Positions 20,234-28,590 of a stretch of 64,000 nucleotides of DNA are shown here, one piece after another (positions within the stretch are counted from its first letter, which is position 1; every line of letters starts with the position of its first letter). The notes under the pieces are model-generated. The model was not told where the DNA came from and did not search any database. It saw nothing but the letters and a program-made list of their open reading frames with translations. The DNA comes from Caulobacter mirabilis (lineage in GTDB: Bacteria > Pseudomonadota > Alphaproteobacteria > Caulobacterales > Caulobacteraceae), in NCBI RefSeq assembly GCF_002749615.1, contig NZ_CP024201.1:186001-250000 (forward strand), read 5' to 3'. The position numbers and the translations under genes were made by a program.

Positions 20234-21339
20234 ATGGACGCCGCCATGTCGTTCGACCTGCGGACCCTTCTGCGCGGCCATGCGCCCATCAAGCTCGCCG
20301 ACGCTCTGCGCGGCGGCGCAGGGGCGTTGCTCGGCATCGCGGCGGTGGGGTTCCTGGCGCGGCTGGTCCATGACCATGCGGCTTCCTGGGTTCCGCTGAT
20401 CGCCGCGCCGATCGGCGCTTCCGCGGTCCTCGTCTTCGCCGTGCCGGCCAGTCCGCTGGCCCAGCCGCGCGGCGTGATCGGCGGCAACCTGATCGGCGCG
20501 TTGGCTGGTGTGGCCTGCGGCCTGTTGATCCCGGTTCCGTTGCTGGCGGCGGCCGTCGCGGTCGGTGCGGCCATTGTCGTCATGTCGCTGCTGGGCTGCC
20601 TGCACCCGCCCGGCGGCGCGGTGGCCTTGGGCGCAGCGCTGGCGGCGCCGGCCGCCGGCCCGCCGCCCTGCCGGACACCGTCGGTCTCGTCGGGCTCTGC
20701 TCGCTGCTGCTCGTCGCAGCGGCCATGCTCTACGCGAAGGTGTCCGGCCGGTCGTATCCGCACCGCGTCGCCCCGCCGGCGAACGTTCACGCCACGACCG
20801 ACCGGCCGCCATCCGAGCGGGTCGGGTTCACGCCCGCCGACCTCGACCGCGCCCTGGCCCAGTACGGCGAGTTGCTGGACATCGGCCGCGACGATCTCGA
20901 CGCTCTGTTCCGCCAGGTCGAACTGCAGGCGCATCGCCGCATCCATTCGCGGATCCGCTGTGGCGACGTGATGTCGACGGACGTGAAGGCGGTGGACGCC
21001 GACCAGTCCGCCGAGACGGCTCTGGCCTTCCTGCGCGCTCACGACCTGCGTACGGCTCCCGTGATCGACGGCCTGGGACGGGTGGTCGGGATGGTCCGCC
21101 GTGCCGAGCTGGTGGCCGGGCTCGGCCGGCCGGTCGGGGCGCTGCTCGATCCGTTGGTCCGCCGCGTCCAGCCCTCGACCGCCATCGAGGCGCTGCTGCC
21201 GATCCTGTCCAGCGGCGCGGCGCATGAGGCGATGGTCGTGGACGAAGCCCAGAGACTGGTGGGCGTGATCACCCAGACCGACCTGCTGGCGGTCCTCTAT
21301 CGCGCGCACGTGGTCGAGTCGGTGGCGAGCGCGGCCTAG
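20234..21339 (+). pseudogene. HPP-family membrane protein with C-terminal CBS pair, one frameshift
   Basis: The first half (ATG 20234 or 20246) encodes several membrane helices and the defining CLHPPGGAVALGAAL motif, in one frame to about 20665. The continuation (LCSLLLVAAAMLYAKVSGRS, then two CBS domains RCGDVMSTDVKAV and SSGAAHEAMVVDEAQ) is in another frame and ends at 21339. Adding a single base around 20655-20672, in a run of CCG/GCC, restores one frame of about 369 codons, the normal HPP-CBS architecture. HPP-CBS proteins are linked to nitrite or anion transport in some organisms. Other indels nearby make sequence error more likely than decay. Its stop overlaps the convergent modB stop by four bases. 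Confidence 0.8.
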
Positions 21340-22028
21340 CCGCCCCGCGTGCGGCGCTCGACGGCGCGGCCGACCGCGTTGGACGCCAGAACGGCGACGA
21401 AGGCGATGGCGGTGGCGACGCCGCACAGGATCATCGCCCGCTGCTCCGCGCCTGGAATCTGGACCGCCTGGTAGATCGCGGTGGGCAGGGTCAGGGTCTC
21501 GCCCGGGATCGCGGCGGCGAAGGTGATGGTGGCTCCGAACTCGCCCAGCGCCTTGGCGAAACCCATGATCACCCCCGCGACGATCCCCGGCGCCGCCAGC
21601 GGCAGGGTCACCCGGATCGTCCGCCTCAACGCGCGCGCGCCGAGGGTGAGGGCGACCTCCTCGACCTCCGGATCGATGGCCTCGATGGCCAGGCGGATCG
21701 GGCGGACCATCAGCGGGAAGGCCATCACCGCCGCGGCCAGGGCGGCGCCGGTCCAGTCGAAAGCGAAGACGACGCCGATCTTCGACAGCGGCTCGCCGAT
21801 CGGGCCGGTCCGGCCGAACAGCAGCAACAGGACGTAGCCGGTCGCCACCGGCGGCAGGACCAGCGGCAGATGCACCAGGCCGTCGAGCAGCGACCGGCCC
21901 ACGAAGCGGCCCCGCGCGAGCAGCAGGGCGACCCCGAAGGCGACCGGCAGGGAGAAGACCGTGGCCGCCGCCGACACCTTCAGCGACAGCAGGACCGCGG
22001 CCAGGTCGTCGGGGGTCAGCAGGGTCAC
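21336..22028 (-). CDS. modB: Molybdate ABC transporter permease ModB
   Basis: 230 residues, the length of ModB. Five or six transmembrane helices and the binding-protein-dependent permease EAA loop: EVEEVALTLGARALRRTIRV followed by LPLAAPGIVAGVIMGFAKAL, with the ModB signature GEFGATITFAAAIPGET. It forms the inner-membrane channel for molybdate. No modA or modC is adjacent in the window; the upstream neighbour is the siroheme-synthase-like gene, whose stop overlaps the modB start by four bases (ATGA), so they are translationally coupled. Molybdate import fits the moa genes and the Mo hydroxylase in the next 12 kb. Confidence 0.9.
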   Translation of the reverse strand: MTLLTPDDLAAVLLSLKVSAAATVFSLPVAFGVALLLARGRFVGRSLLDGLVHLPLVLPPVATGYVLLLLFGRTGPIGEPLSKIGVVFAFDWTGAALAAAVMAFPLMVRPIRLAIEAIDPEVEEVALTLGARALRRTIRVTLPLAAPGIVAGVIMGFAKALGEFGATITFAAAIPGETLTLPTAIYQAVQIPGAEQRAMILCGVATAIAFVAVLASNAVGRAVERRTRGG

Positions 22029-22927
22029 GTGCCGGGCGCGGCCAGCAGGACCTCGACCTCGATCCCGGCCTCGACCAGGGCTCTGAGGTCTTCGGGACTG
22101 GGCGGGGCGACGACCAGCCTGACCACTTGCCGGCCCCCCCGGACCAGCGCGATCAGCGCTTCGGGCGTGGCCTCGGCCTCTGTCAGGCGGCCGGCGTCGC
22201 GCCGGGCCATGGCCAGGATGCCGGGCTCGACGCCCTCGGGAACGACCAACACATCCGTCTCGGCCAGGACCCGGCCGGCGCGCAGGGTGATCAGGTCGGC
22301 GGGGCCGCGGCCGGCCACGAAGCGGACGCGACCGCCCGGCGCCTCGCCGCTCCCGAAGGCGTCCAGGCTTTCGACGAACAGCCGGTCAGCCTTGTCGACC
22401 TCGCCGGCCATGGCGGCCTCGGCGGCTGGGCTGGACAGGGCGTCGCGCAGGAAGCTGCGGCGCAGGGGCAGGTCGGGGATGGCGGCGCGGACGGCGTCCT
22501 GGTGGCGGCGCAGCAGCGCGGCGACCCGGCCGGAGCCTTCCGGCACCCGCGATTCGATGGCGTTGCGCAGCAGCGAGGCCAGCATCGGCGCCGAGCCGGC
22601 CGTGCCTACCGCCGCTACCACCTCGCCGCGGTCGATCACGGCGGGGGTGTGGAAGTCGGACAGCGCCGGCTTGTCGACCACGTTGACCAGCACCCGGGCG
22701 GCGCGGGCGGCGGCGGCGGCGGCCTGGGCGAACAGTTCGTCGCCGGCGATGAAGGCCAGGCTGGCGCCGGCGTAGGCGCCGGGCAGGAAGGCGTCGGGGC
22801 CCTCCAGCCGGACCAGGGTCGCGGGCGAGCCGTCGAACAGCCGCGCCTTGGCCTCGGCCGCCTCGCCGGTTCCGGCGACGACGACCTTGCGCCCGGCCAG
22901 CGGGAAGAAGGCGGGAAACGCGTCCAA
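22025..22927 (-). CDS. Siroheme synthase-like protein: precorrin-2 dehydrogenase domain plus half a SUMT domain
   Basis: 300 residues from TTG 22927, with GGGAGGG upstream. Residues 1-200 are the CysG N-terminal module: FFPLAGRKVVVAGTGEAAEA (NAD site), VNVVDKPALSDFHTPAVIDR and GTAGSAPMLASLLRNAIES. They should oxidise precorrin-2 and may insert iron. From about 205 the sequence (VRFVAGRGPADLITLRAGRV then EILAMARRDA-like GILAMARRDAGRL) follows the start of the uroporphyrinogen-III methyltransferase fold, but the glycine-rich GGDPFVFGRGG loop is absent and the protein ends where SUMT proteins reach their VVPGIT segment. The methyltransferase half is therefore vestigial, and a separate CobA would be needed. 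It is coupled to modB. Confidence 0.85.
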   Translation of the reverse strand: MDAFPAFFPLAGRKVVVAGTGEAAEAKARLFDGSPATLVRLEGPDAFLPGAYAGASLAFIAGDELFAQAAAAAARAARVLVNVVDKPALSDFHTPAVIDRGEVVAAVGTAGSAPMLASLLRNAIESRVPEGSGRVAALLRRHQDAVRAAIPDLPLRRSFLRDALSSPAAEAAMAGEVDKADRLFVESLDAFGSGEAPGGRVRFVAGRGPADLITLRAGRVLAETDVLVVPEGVEPGILAMARRDAGRLTEAEATPEALIALVRGGRQVVRLVVAPPSPEDLRALVEAGIEVEVLLAAPGT

Positions 22928-22933
22928 ACCCGG

Positions 22934-23254
22934 TCAGCCCTCCCGGCAGTTGCTGTAGGGACCGCCCGGGAAGCCGGACAGCATCGCCGTCTCGCCCTTG
23001 CCCCAGATCTCGTAGGCGCCGGCGGCGTAGCGGGCGCCGCTGGCCGAGCGGGCGGGGCAGCGACTTGGTCACGCCGCCGGCGGTGACCTTCACCTTGTCG
23101 CCGGGCTGGTTCCAGGCCGCGGTGAACCGCTTGCCGCCGTCGCAGCGATAGGCGAGCGGGCCGCTGTTGGTCCCGGGCGCGGCTGGACCGTGGCGCAGCC
23201 GGCGGCGGCGAGCCCGAGGCCCGTGATCGCGGCGATGGCGAGGATGCGGCGCAT
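22934..23254 (-). pseudogene. Small lipoprotein (MliC-like?) with two compensating frameshifts
   Basis: ATG 23254 gives MRRILAIAAITGLGLAAAGC, a lipoprotein signal with lipobox. Near 23174-23184 the frame must shift by one missing base to continue as NSGPLAYRCDGGKRFTAAWN and KVKVTAGGVTKSLPR; near 23041-23060 one extra base must be dropped to continue as ASGARYAAGAYEIWGKGE and end in FPGGPYSNCREG at 22934. The span is 107 codons. The YRCDGGKRF...W pattern and the final cysteine resemble MliC-type lysozyme-inhibitor or related small lipoproteins. Because both halves are conserved-looking and the shifts compensate, local sequencing error is the simplest explanation. Confidence 0.6.
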
Positions 23255-23262
23255 GGCGATTC

Positions 23263-23616
23263 CTACTTCTGAGTCTTCAGGTAGCCGATGATCGCCTTCC
23301 GCGCCTGCGGTTGCGCCACACGGTTGAAACATTTTTCGTGCCCGGGGGCGTAGGTCGCCGGGGCCGTCAGATAGGCGTCGAGCGTCGCGTCGGTCCAGGT
23401 CCCGCCCTTCTTCGTCAGGCCGGCGGAGTATTGTGTAGTCCGGCGCCGAGGCGGCCTTCCGCCCGGTCACGCCCTTCAACGTCGGGCCCATCGGGGAACT
23501 TTTGCCGGTCACCGTGTGGCAGCTCTTGCACTGGGCGTTGACAGCGCCTGCCCGTCCTGGGCGACGGCCGGAGCGGCGAGGGCGGAAGCGACGAGCATGG
23601 CGAGGATCAGGCGCAT
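23263..23616 (-). pseudogene. Class I cytochrome c, reading frame broken by homopolymer indels
   Basis: ATG 23616 starts a signal peptide (LILAMLVASALAAPAVAQDG). With one T restored near 23541 the frame reads ALFNAQCKSCHTVTGKSSPM, with the heme-binding C-x-x-C-H. With one A removed near 23431 it continues DYTYSAGLTKKGGTWTDATL, and with one G, A and T each removed at 23327-23343 it gives YAPGTKMFNRV, restoring the distal heme ligand Met. It ends PQARKAIIGYLKTQK at 23263. The repaired protein is about 116 residues, a normal periplasmic cytochrome c. It is divergent from the Mo hydroxylase genes and is a plausible electron acceptor for them. The lipoprotein gene follows 8 bases downstream. Confidence 0.75.
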
Positions 23617-23697
23617 GACGGGTCTCCAGCGGCGCACGGACGCGGCGCCTGAGAAGCCTAAACGCGAAGCCGAAGATTTCACTGGCCGCCCAAGGCG

Positions 23698-23712
23698 CTT
23701 AACAACGTTAAG
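23698..23712. promoter_or_regulatory. TTAA palindrome in divergent promoter
   Basis: CTTAACAACGTTAAG: perfect 6-base arms around AAC, between the cytochrome c gene and the Mo hydroxylase small subunit. It has the same TTAA-N5-TTAA spacing as the element at 7225. Candidate operator, regulator unknown. Confidence 0.4.
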
Positions 23713-23768
23713 ATGGGGCAGGGTCGCCGGTCCGGCCGGCGAAGATGAAACGCCATCGAGGAGCCGCC

Positions 23769-24239
23769 ATGCCCATCGCGCTTCAGGTCAACGGCAAGTC
23801 TGTGAACGTGACGGCGGCGGAGGACACGCCGCTGCTCTGGGTCCTGCGGGACGAGCTTTCGCTTACCGGCACGAAGTACGGTTGCGGGATCGCCCAGTGC
23901 GGCGCCTGCACCGTGCACGCGGACGGCCAGCCGATCCGGTCCTGCTCGACGCCTATCGGGGCGTTGGCCGGCGTGGCGATCACGACGATCGAGGGGCTGG
24001 GCGGAACGCATCCGCTGCAGGAGGCCTGGGTCAGGGCGGACGTGCCGCAGTGCGGCTACTGCCAGTCGGGCCAGATCATGAGCGCCGCGGCCCTGCTGGC
24101 CGAGAAGCCCAAGCCCAACGACGCCGACATCGATGCGGCCATGGCCGGAAACATCTGCCGCTGCGGGACCTATCAGCGCATCCGCGCGGCCATCAAGGAC
24201 GCCGCGGCGACCCCGGCGCCCACGCCGGTCAAGGCCTAG
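23769..24239 (+). CDS. [2Fe-2S] small subunit of a molybdenum hydroxylase (IorA-like)
   Basis: 156 residues from ATG 23769, with GAGGAG ten bases upstream. The N-terminal plant-type ferredoxin cluster is [17 protein letters not shown] with a fourth Cys in RSCSTPIG. The C-terminal helical cluster is [11 protein letters not shown] and [15 protein letters not shown]. These two clusters carry electrons from the Mo site. The short length and the separate large subunit without an FAD subunit match the isoquinoline 1-oxidoreductase/aldehyde dehydrogenase group of xanthine-oxidase relatives that pass electrons to cytochrome c or quinone rather than NAD. The large subunit gene begins 13 bases later. 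Confidence 0.93.
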   Translation: MPIALQVNGKSVNVTAAEDTPLLWVLRDELSLTGTKYGCGIAQCGACTVHADGQPIRSCSTPIGALAGVAITTIEGLGGTHPLQEAWVRADVPQCGYCQSGQIMSAAALLAEKPKPNDADIDAAMAGNICRCGTYQRIRAAIKDAAATPAPTPVKA

Positions 24240-24252
24240 GGAGGGGATCGTC

Positions 24253-26430
24253 ATGAACGCGCATGTGAAGCTCGACGCTCCTCAGGGGCCTTCCCGCCGC
24301 GACGTGCTGGTCGTCGGCGCCGTGATGGCCGGCTCCAGCCTGCTGGTCGGCTGTTCGGTGGGCGAACTGCTCAGCGTCGGCGCCAAGACCGAGTTCGGCG
24401 CCTTCGGACCCTTCATCAAGATCGCGGAGGACGGCGCGGTCACGGTGATCTCGAAGCACATCGAGTTCGGCCAGGGCAACCACGCCGGCCTCGCCGCCAT
24501 CGTCGCCGAGGAGCTGGACGCCGACTGGGCGAAGGTGAAGGTCGAGCAGGCTCCCGCCATCGCCAAGGTCTACGCCAACCTCGGCATGGGCGTGCAGGGC
24601 ACCGGCGGCTCGACGGCGATCTCCAACAGCTGGGAGCAGCTGCGCAAGGCCGGCGCCGGCGCCCGGGCGATGTTCGTTCAGGCCGCGGCCGCCAAGTGGA
24701 GCGTCCCGGCCGACCAGATCACCGTCAAGGACAGCATCGTCAGCGGCGGCGGCAAGAGCGCGACCTTCGCCGAGCTGCTGCCTGACGCCGCCAAGATCAC
24801 TCCGCCCGAAAGCCCGACGCTGAAGGACCCCAAGACCTTCACCCTGATCGGCACCGACCGGGTGCGGCGCAAGGACAGCCGGGCCAAGAGCACCGGCGAG
24901 GCGCGCTTCACGATCGACGTGAAGGCCGAGGACCTGATCACCGCCATGGTCGCCCATGCGCCGCGTTTCGGCGCCAAGGTGAAGAGCTTCGACGCGACCG
25001 AGGCCAAGAAGGTGGCCGGGGTCATCGACGTGGTCGAGATTCCGAGCGGCGTGGCCGTGCTGGCCGACAACACCTGGGCTGCGCGCCAGGGTCGCGACGC
25101 CCTGAAGGTCGAATGGGACGAGACCGAGGCCGAAAAGCGCGGCTCGGAGCAGCTGATGGCCGAGTTCCGCGACATCGCCGCGGGCAAGGGCCCGACCGAT
25201 CTGAAGTGGACGCCTTTCGACTCGAAGGGCGACGCCGCCGCCAAGGTCGAGGGCGAGACGGTCGAGCTGGCCTACGACTTCCCCTACCTGGCCCATGCGA
25301 CCATGGAGCCGATGAACTGCGCGGCCCAGATCAAGGACGGCAAGACCAGGCTGACCTTCGCCTCGCAGATCCCGACGGTGGACCAGCTCAACACGGCCAA
25401 GATCGTCACTGCCCTGCCGGGGTCGATCGAGATCGAGACCCTGTTCGCGGGGGGCTCGTTCGGGCGGCGGGCGACCTTCCAGTCCGACTACGTGGTCGAA
25501 TGCGTCCACATCGCCAAGAAGGCGGGCAAGGGCCGGCCGGTGAAGCTGGTCTGGACCCGCGAGGACGACATGCACGCCGGCTACTTCCGGCCGATCGTCC
25601 ACCATGCGGTGAAGGTGACCCTCGACAAGGACGGTTATCCGGCGGCCTGGCGGCATCGGATCGTGACCCAGTCGATCATGAAGGGTTCGCCCATGCCGAT
25701 GGGCGAACTGGACGAGACGGCGGTCGAGGGGGCCAAGGGGTCGCCCTACCTGAAGGCGACGCCGGTCGTGGACGCCCAGGTCGCTCTGCCCGAGGCCGGC
25801 GTGCCAGTGCTCTGGTGGCGGTCGGTGGGGGCGACCCACACCGCCTACGTGATGGAGCACACCATCGACCAGCTGGCCCGCAAGGCCGGCAAGGATCCGG
25901 TCGCCTACCGTCGGGCGCTCTACGAGAAGGCCGGCGCCAAGCGGCATCTGGCGGCGATGGACCTGGCGGTCGAGAAGGCCGGCGCGGCGCCGGCGGGCGC
26001 GTCCCGCGGAATCGCCGTCCATGAGTCGTTCGGCTCGGTGGTCGCCCAGGTCGCCGACGTGGCCCTGGCCGAGGGGGCCGAGCCCCGGGTCGTGAAGGTG
26101 GTCACCGCCATCGACTGCGGCGTGGCCGTCTCGCCGGACCAGATCGCCGCCCAGATGGAGGGCGGGATCTGCTACGGCCTGTCGGCGGCGCTGTACGGCG
26201 AGGTGACGCTGAAGGACGGCGCGGTCGAGCAGAGCAACTTCGACAGCTACCGCGTGCTGCGGATCAACGAGGCGCCGGTGGTGGAGACCCACGTCGTCCC
26301 GTCCGGCAACGCGCCGAGCGGGGTGGGCGAGCCCGGAACCCCGGTGATCGCGCCGGCGGTGGCCAACGCCATGCTGGCCGCCGGCAAGCCGGCCGTCCTG
26401 CGCCTGCCGTTCGTGCGGCAGGCTGTCTGA
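24253..26430 (+). CDS. Molybdopterin-binding large subunit of Mo hydroxylase (IorB-like)
   Basis: 725 residues from ATG 24253 (GGGAGGGG upstream). The N-terminus has a twin-arginine-type export signal: [20 protein letters not shown]. This implies a periplasmic enzyme, with the cofactor-loaded small subunit carried along. Conserved stretches: [65 protein letters not shown], and the catalytic glutamate in [17 protein letters not shown]. It would hydroxylate an aldehyde or N-heterocycle with water as oxygen source; the substrate is not deducible. The moa operon, mocA-like and xdhC genes lie within 8 kb and the cytochrome c gene is divergent, consistent with assembly and electron transfer for this enzyme. 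Confidence 0.93.
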   Translation: MNAHVKLDAPQGPSRRDVLVVGAVMAGSSLLVGCSVGELLSVGAKTEFGAFGPFIKIAEDGAVTVISKHIEFGQGNHAGLAAIVAEELDADWAKVKVEQAPAIAKVYANLGMGVQGTGGSTAISNSWEQLRKAGAGARAMFVQAAAAKWSVPADQITVKDSIVSGGGKSATFAELLPDAAKITPPESPTLKDPKTFTLIGTDRVRRKDSRAKSTGEARFTIDVKAEDLITAMVAHAPRFGAKVKSFDATEAKKVAGVIDVVEIPSGVAVLADNTWAARQGRDALKVEWDETEAEKRGSEQLMAEFRDIAAGKGPTDLKWTPFDSKGDAAAKVEGETVELAYDFPYLAHATMEPMNCAAQIKDGKTRLTFASQIPTVDQLNTAKIVTALPGSIEIETLFAGGSFGRRATFQSDYVVECVHIAKKAGKGRPVKLVWTREDDMHAGYFRPIVHHAVKVTLDKDGYPAAWRHRIVTQSIMKGSPMPMGELDETAVEGAKGSPYLKATPVVDAQVALPEAGVPVLWWRSVGATHTAYVMEHTIDQLARKAGKDPVAYRRALYEKAGAKRHLAAMDLAVEKAGAAPAGASRGIAVHESFGSVVAQVADVALAEGAEPRVVKVVTAIDCGVAVSPDQIAAQMEGGICYGLSAALYGEVTLKDGAVEQSNFDSYRVLRINEAPVVETHVVPSGNAPSGVGEPGTPVIAPAVANAMLAAGKPAVLRLPFVRQAV

Positions 26431-26438
26431 CAGGGACG

Positions 26439-26471
26439 AGGGCCGGGGCGTTTGGGGGCCGCCCCGGCCCT
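26439..26471. terminator. Bidirectional hairpin between iorB-like and zinc receptor genes
   Basis: A perfect 12-base-pair stem (26439-26450 with 26460-26471) around a 9-base loop, between convergent genes. There is no long T run, but the stem is very stable and can serve both directions. Confidence 0.6.
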
Positions 26472-26476
26472 CCCAC

Positions 26477-28513
26477 CTAGAAGCTCGTCCGAAGACCGAG
26501 CACCAGGTTTCGGCCACGCAGAGGGGCGACGTGGCCGATGAACGAGGCGTGGTTGAGCGCCAGCTCGTCGAGCAGGTTGGTCCCGCGCAGGAACAGTTGG
26601 CTGTCGAAGTTGGCGACCTTGAAGTCATAGGCCAGGGTGGCGTTGACCATGTCGTAGCCCGGCGTCGCCTTCTCGAAGGCGGCGATCCGATCCTGGTCGA
26701 AGACGTGGATGTACTCCAGCCCGCCCGACCAGGGGCCCTGGGCGAAGTCGCCGCGCACGCCCAGCCGTCCGGCCGGGATGCGGGGCAGGTCGCCGCGGTC
26801 GCCGTCCAGTTCCGCCCGGACATAGTCGCCGAACACCGCCGCCGAGACGGCCGGGGTGAACTGATGGCGCACCTCGCCCTCGACGCCGGTGAAGGTCGCG
26901 TCCGCCTGGGTGTAGCGGATCAGCCGGAAGTCCTCGAACCGGTCCAGGGTGTTGGCGAAGATGTAGCCGTCGTAGACGTAGCGATAGAGGCTGGCCGAGA
27001 AGGTCGTCGGGCCCTCGGTCTTGCGCAACGACAGCTCGATCGACTTTGAGGTCTCGACATCCAGCTTGGCGTCGCCCAGCTCGTAGGTGTTGGTCGCCAG
27101 GTGGATGCCGCGGGCGTAGAGTTCCTGGGCCGAGGGCGCGCGCTGGGATCGGGCGATCGACACCGAGGCGACATAGCCCGGAGCGAAGGTCCAGCCGGCC
27201 GAGAGCGCGGCGGAGAAGGGCTGGTGGTCCGTGTCCGGTTTGCTCCGGGCCGTCGTTTCCTGCCACTCCTGGCGCAGCGAGCCCTCGAACGACCAGTCGC
27301 CGGTCTTGAAGGTCTCGAGCAAGAACAGGGCGTTGTTGGTCGTGCGGCTGGGAACCAGGAAGGATTCCTTCCCGACCGCCGCGAAGTCGCTGCGCGAGAC
27401 CTGGACGCCGACCACGCCCCGGAAGCCGGCGATCGGCTGATGCTCGACCTCGACCCGGGCATCGTAGCCCTCGTTCGTGAAGGTCGTGTCGATCTCGCCT
27501 TCGTCCAGCTCGTGATGGCGATAGTCGGTGTAGCCGCCGCGGAAGCGAAGGCGGGCGACGCCCGGCAGCGGGTCGCTCAGTTCGCCGCGCAGATCGATGC
27601 GCCGGCTGAGCAGGTCCACGGTCGGCGCCGCGCCGTGTTCATGGTCGTGGTCATGATCGTGATCATCGTCGCCGTGATCGTGGCCGCCGCAGTGCAGGCT
27701 GGAGCCGTGCGGGTGGCAGTCCTCGTACTCGTGGCTGTGGCCGGGCAGACCGTAGTCGCTGCGCTGCTCGGTATAGGCCGCGCCGAGATAGCCGCGCGAG
27801 CCGATCCAGGAGAGGCCGACGGTCGCGGTCGAGGTGTTGTTGAAGGAGCCGGCCAGGCGGCTCTCCTTGGAGTCCGGGATCTCGTAGTCCCGCGTACGAC
27901 GGCCGGCGAGTTCGATCCGCGCCGCCAGGTTTCCGGCGCCGGCGGTCAAGCCGATGACGCCGGACTGTTCGCGATCGGCAGTGCCGAAGCGGACCTCGGC
28001 CGCGCCTTCGCCGACGCTCTCGGGGATAGCGGTCGGGATCTTGCGGTCGATCAGGTTCACCGCCCCGCCGATGGCGCCGCCGCCGTAGAGCAGGGCGCTG
28101 GGGCCGCGCAGGACCTCGACGCCCTCGAGCAGCAGCGGCTCGCCGGACACGGCGTGGTCCGGAGAGACCTCGGAGGCGTCGATCAGGCCGGCGCCGTCGC
28201 TCAGCACCTTCACGCGCGGCGCGGTCTGGCCGCGGATCACCGGACGACTCGCGCCGCCGCCGAAGGTGTCCGAGTTCACGCCCGGCAGGCCGCTTAGGGT
28301 TTCGCCGAGGGTGGACTGGCGTTTCTGGACCAGCGCGTCGCCGCGCAGCACCGACACGCTGGCGACGATGTCGGCGTCGTCCCGACGCAAAGGGTCGGCG
28401 GTCACGATGACAGCGTCGACCTGGGCCGCCGCGTCCGCGTTGTCGTCGGCCATGGCGCCGGTCGCCAGCGCAGAAAGGCTGGCCGCGCCGAGAAGAAGTG
28501 ATCTGATGGGCAT
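26477..28513 (-). CDS. TonB-dependent receptor with His-rich loop, ZnuD-like zinc importer
   Basis: 678 residues. Signal peptide to about residue 22, plug domain (LGETLSGLPGVNSDTFGGG, PVIRGQTAPRVKVLSDGAG, VEVLRGPSALLYGGGAIGG) and a barrel ending LRTSF. Around residues 255-300 an extracellular loop contains repeated His and Asp (GHSHEYEDCHPHGSSLHCGG then alternating D and H). Such a loop is the hallmark of Neisseria ZnuD-type zinc receptors. A perfect Zur-box palindrome lies 35 bases upstream of the start. Together these make zinc uptake across the outer membrane very likely. In Caulobacter a Zur-regulated TonB receptor is known; whether this is its orthologue needs alignment. Confidence 0.9.
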   Translation of the reverse strand: MPIRSLLLGAASLSALATGAMADDNADAAAQVDAVIVTADPLRRDDADIVASVSVLRGDALVQKRQSTLGETLSGLPGVNSDTFGGGASRPVIRGQTAPRVKVLSDGAGLIDASEVSPDHAVSGEPLLLEGVEVLRGPSALLYGGGAIGGAVNLIDRKIPTAIPESVGEGAAEVRFGTADREQSGVIGLTAGAGNLAARIELAGRRTRDYEIPDSKESRLAGSFNNTSTATVGLSWIGSRGYLGAAYTEQRSDYGLPGHSHEYEDCHPHGSSLHCGGHDHGDDDHDHDHDHEHGAAPTVDLLSRRIDLRGELSDPLPGVARLRFRGGYTDYRHHELDEGEIDTTFTNEGYDARVEVEHQPIAGFRGVVGVQVSRSDFAAVGKESFLVPSRTTNNALFLLETFKTGDWSFEGSLRQEWQETTARSKPDTDHQPFSAALSAGWTFAPGYVASVSIARSQRAPSAQELYARGIHLATNTYELGDAKLDVETSKSIELSLRKTEGPTTFSASLYRYVYDGYIFANTLDRFEDFRLIRYTQADATFTGVEGEVRHQFTPAVSAAVFGDYVRAELDGDRGDLPRIPAGRLGVRGDFAQGPWSGGLEYIHVFDQDRIAAFEKATPGYDMVNATLAYDFKVANFDSQLFLRGTNLLDELALNHASFIGHVAPLRGRNLVLGLRTSF

Positions 28514-28547
28514 CGCGGGCTCCCCGATTTGGAATGACGGGAAGCTA

Positions 28548-28563
28548 TTATGTTATAACATAA
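28548..28563. promoter_or_regulatory. Zur box
   Basis: TTATGTTATAACATAA is a perfect 16-base palindrome matching the core of proteobacterial Zur operators (TGTTATA-TATAACA type). It sits in the 77-base gap between the zinc receptor and the divergent methyltransferase gene, so one Zur dimer pair could repress both. Confidence 0.8.
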
Positions 28564-28590
28564 CGATTCACAATCGTATCGAGGAACAGA

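Noticed and set aside
24229..26823. An 864-codon minus-strand frame over the Mo hydroxylase large subunit
   Set aside because: Antisense artefact; it also runs into the zinc receptor gene without domain content.
27600..27730. A tandem repeat or CRISPR-like array in the zinc receptor gene
   Set aside because: The repeated GTCATGATC-like triplets encode the alternating His/Asp loop of the receptor; no spacers or direct repeats of CRISPR type.
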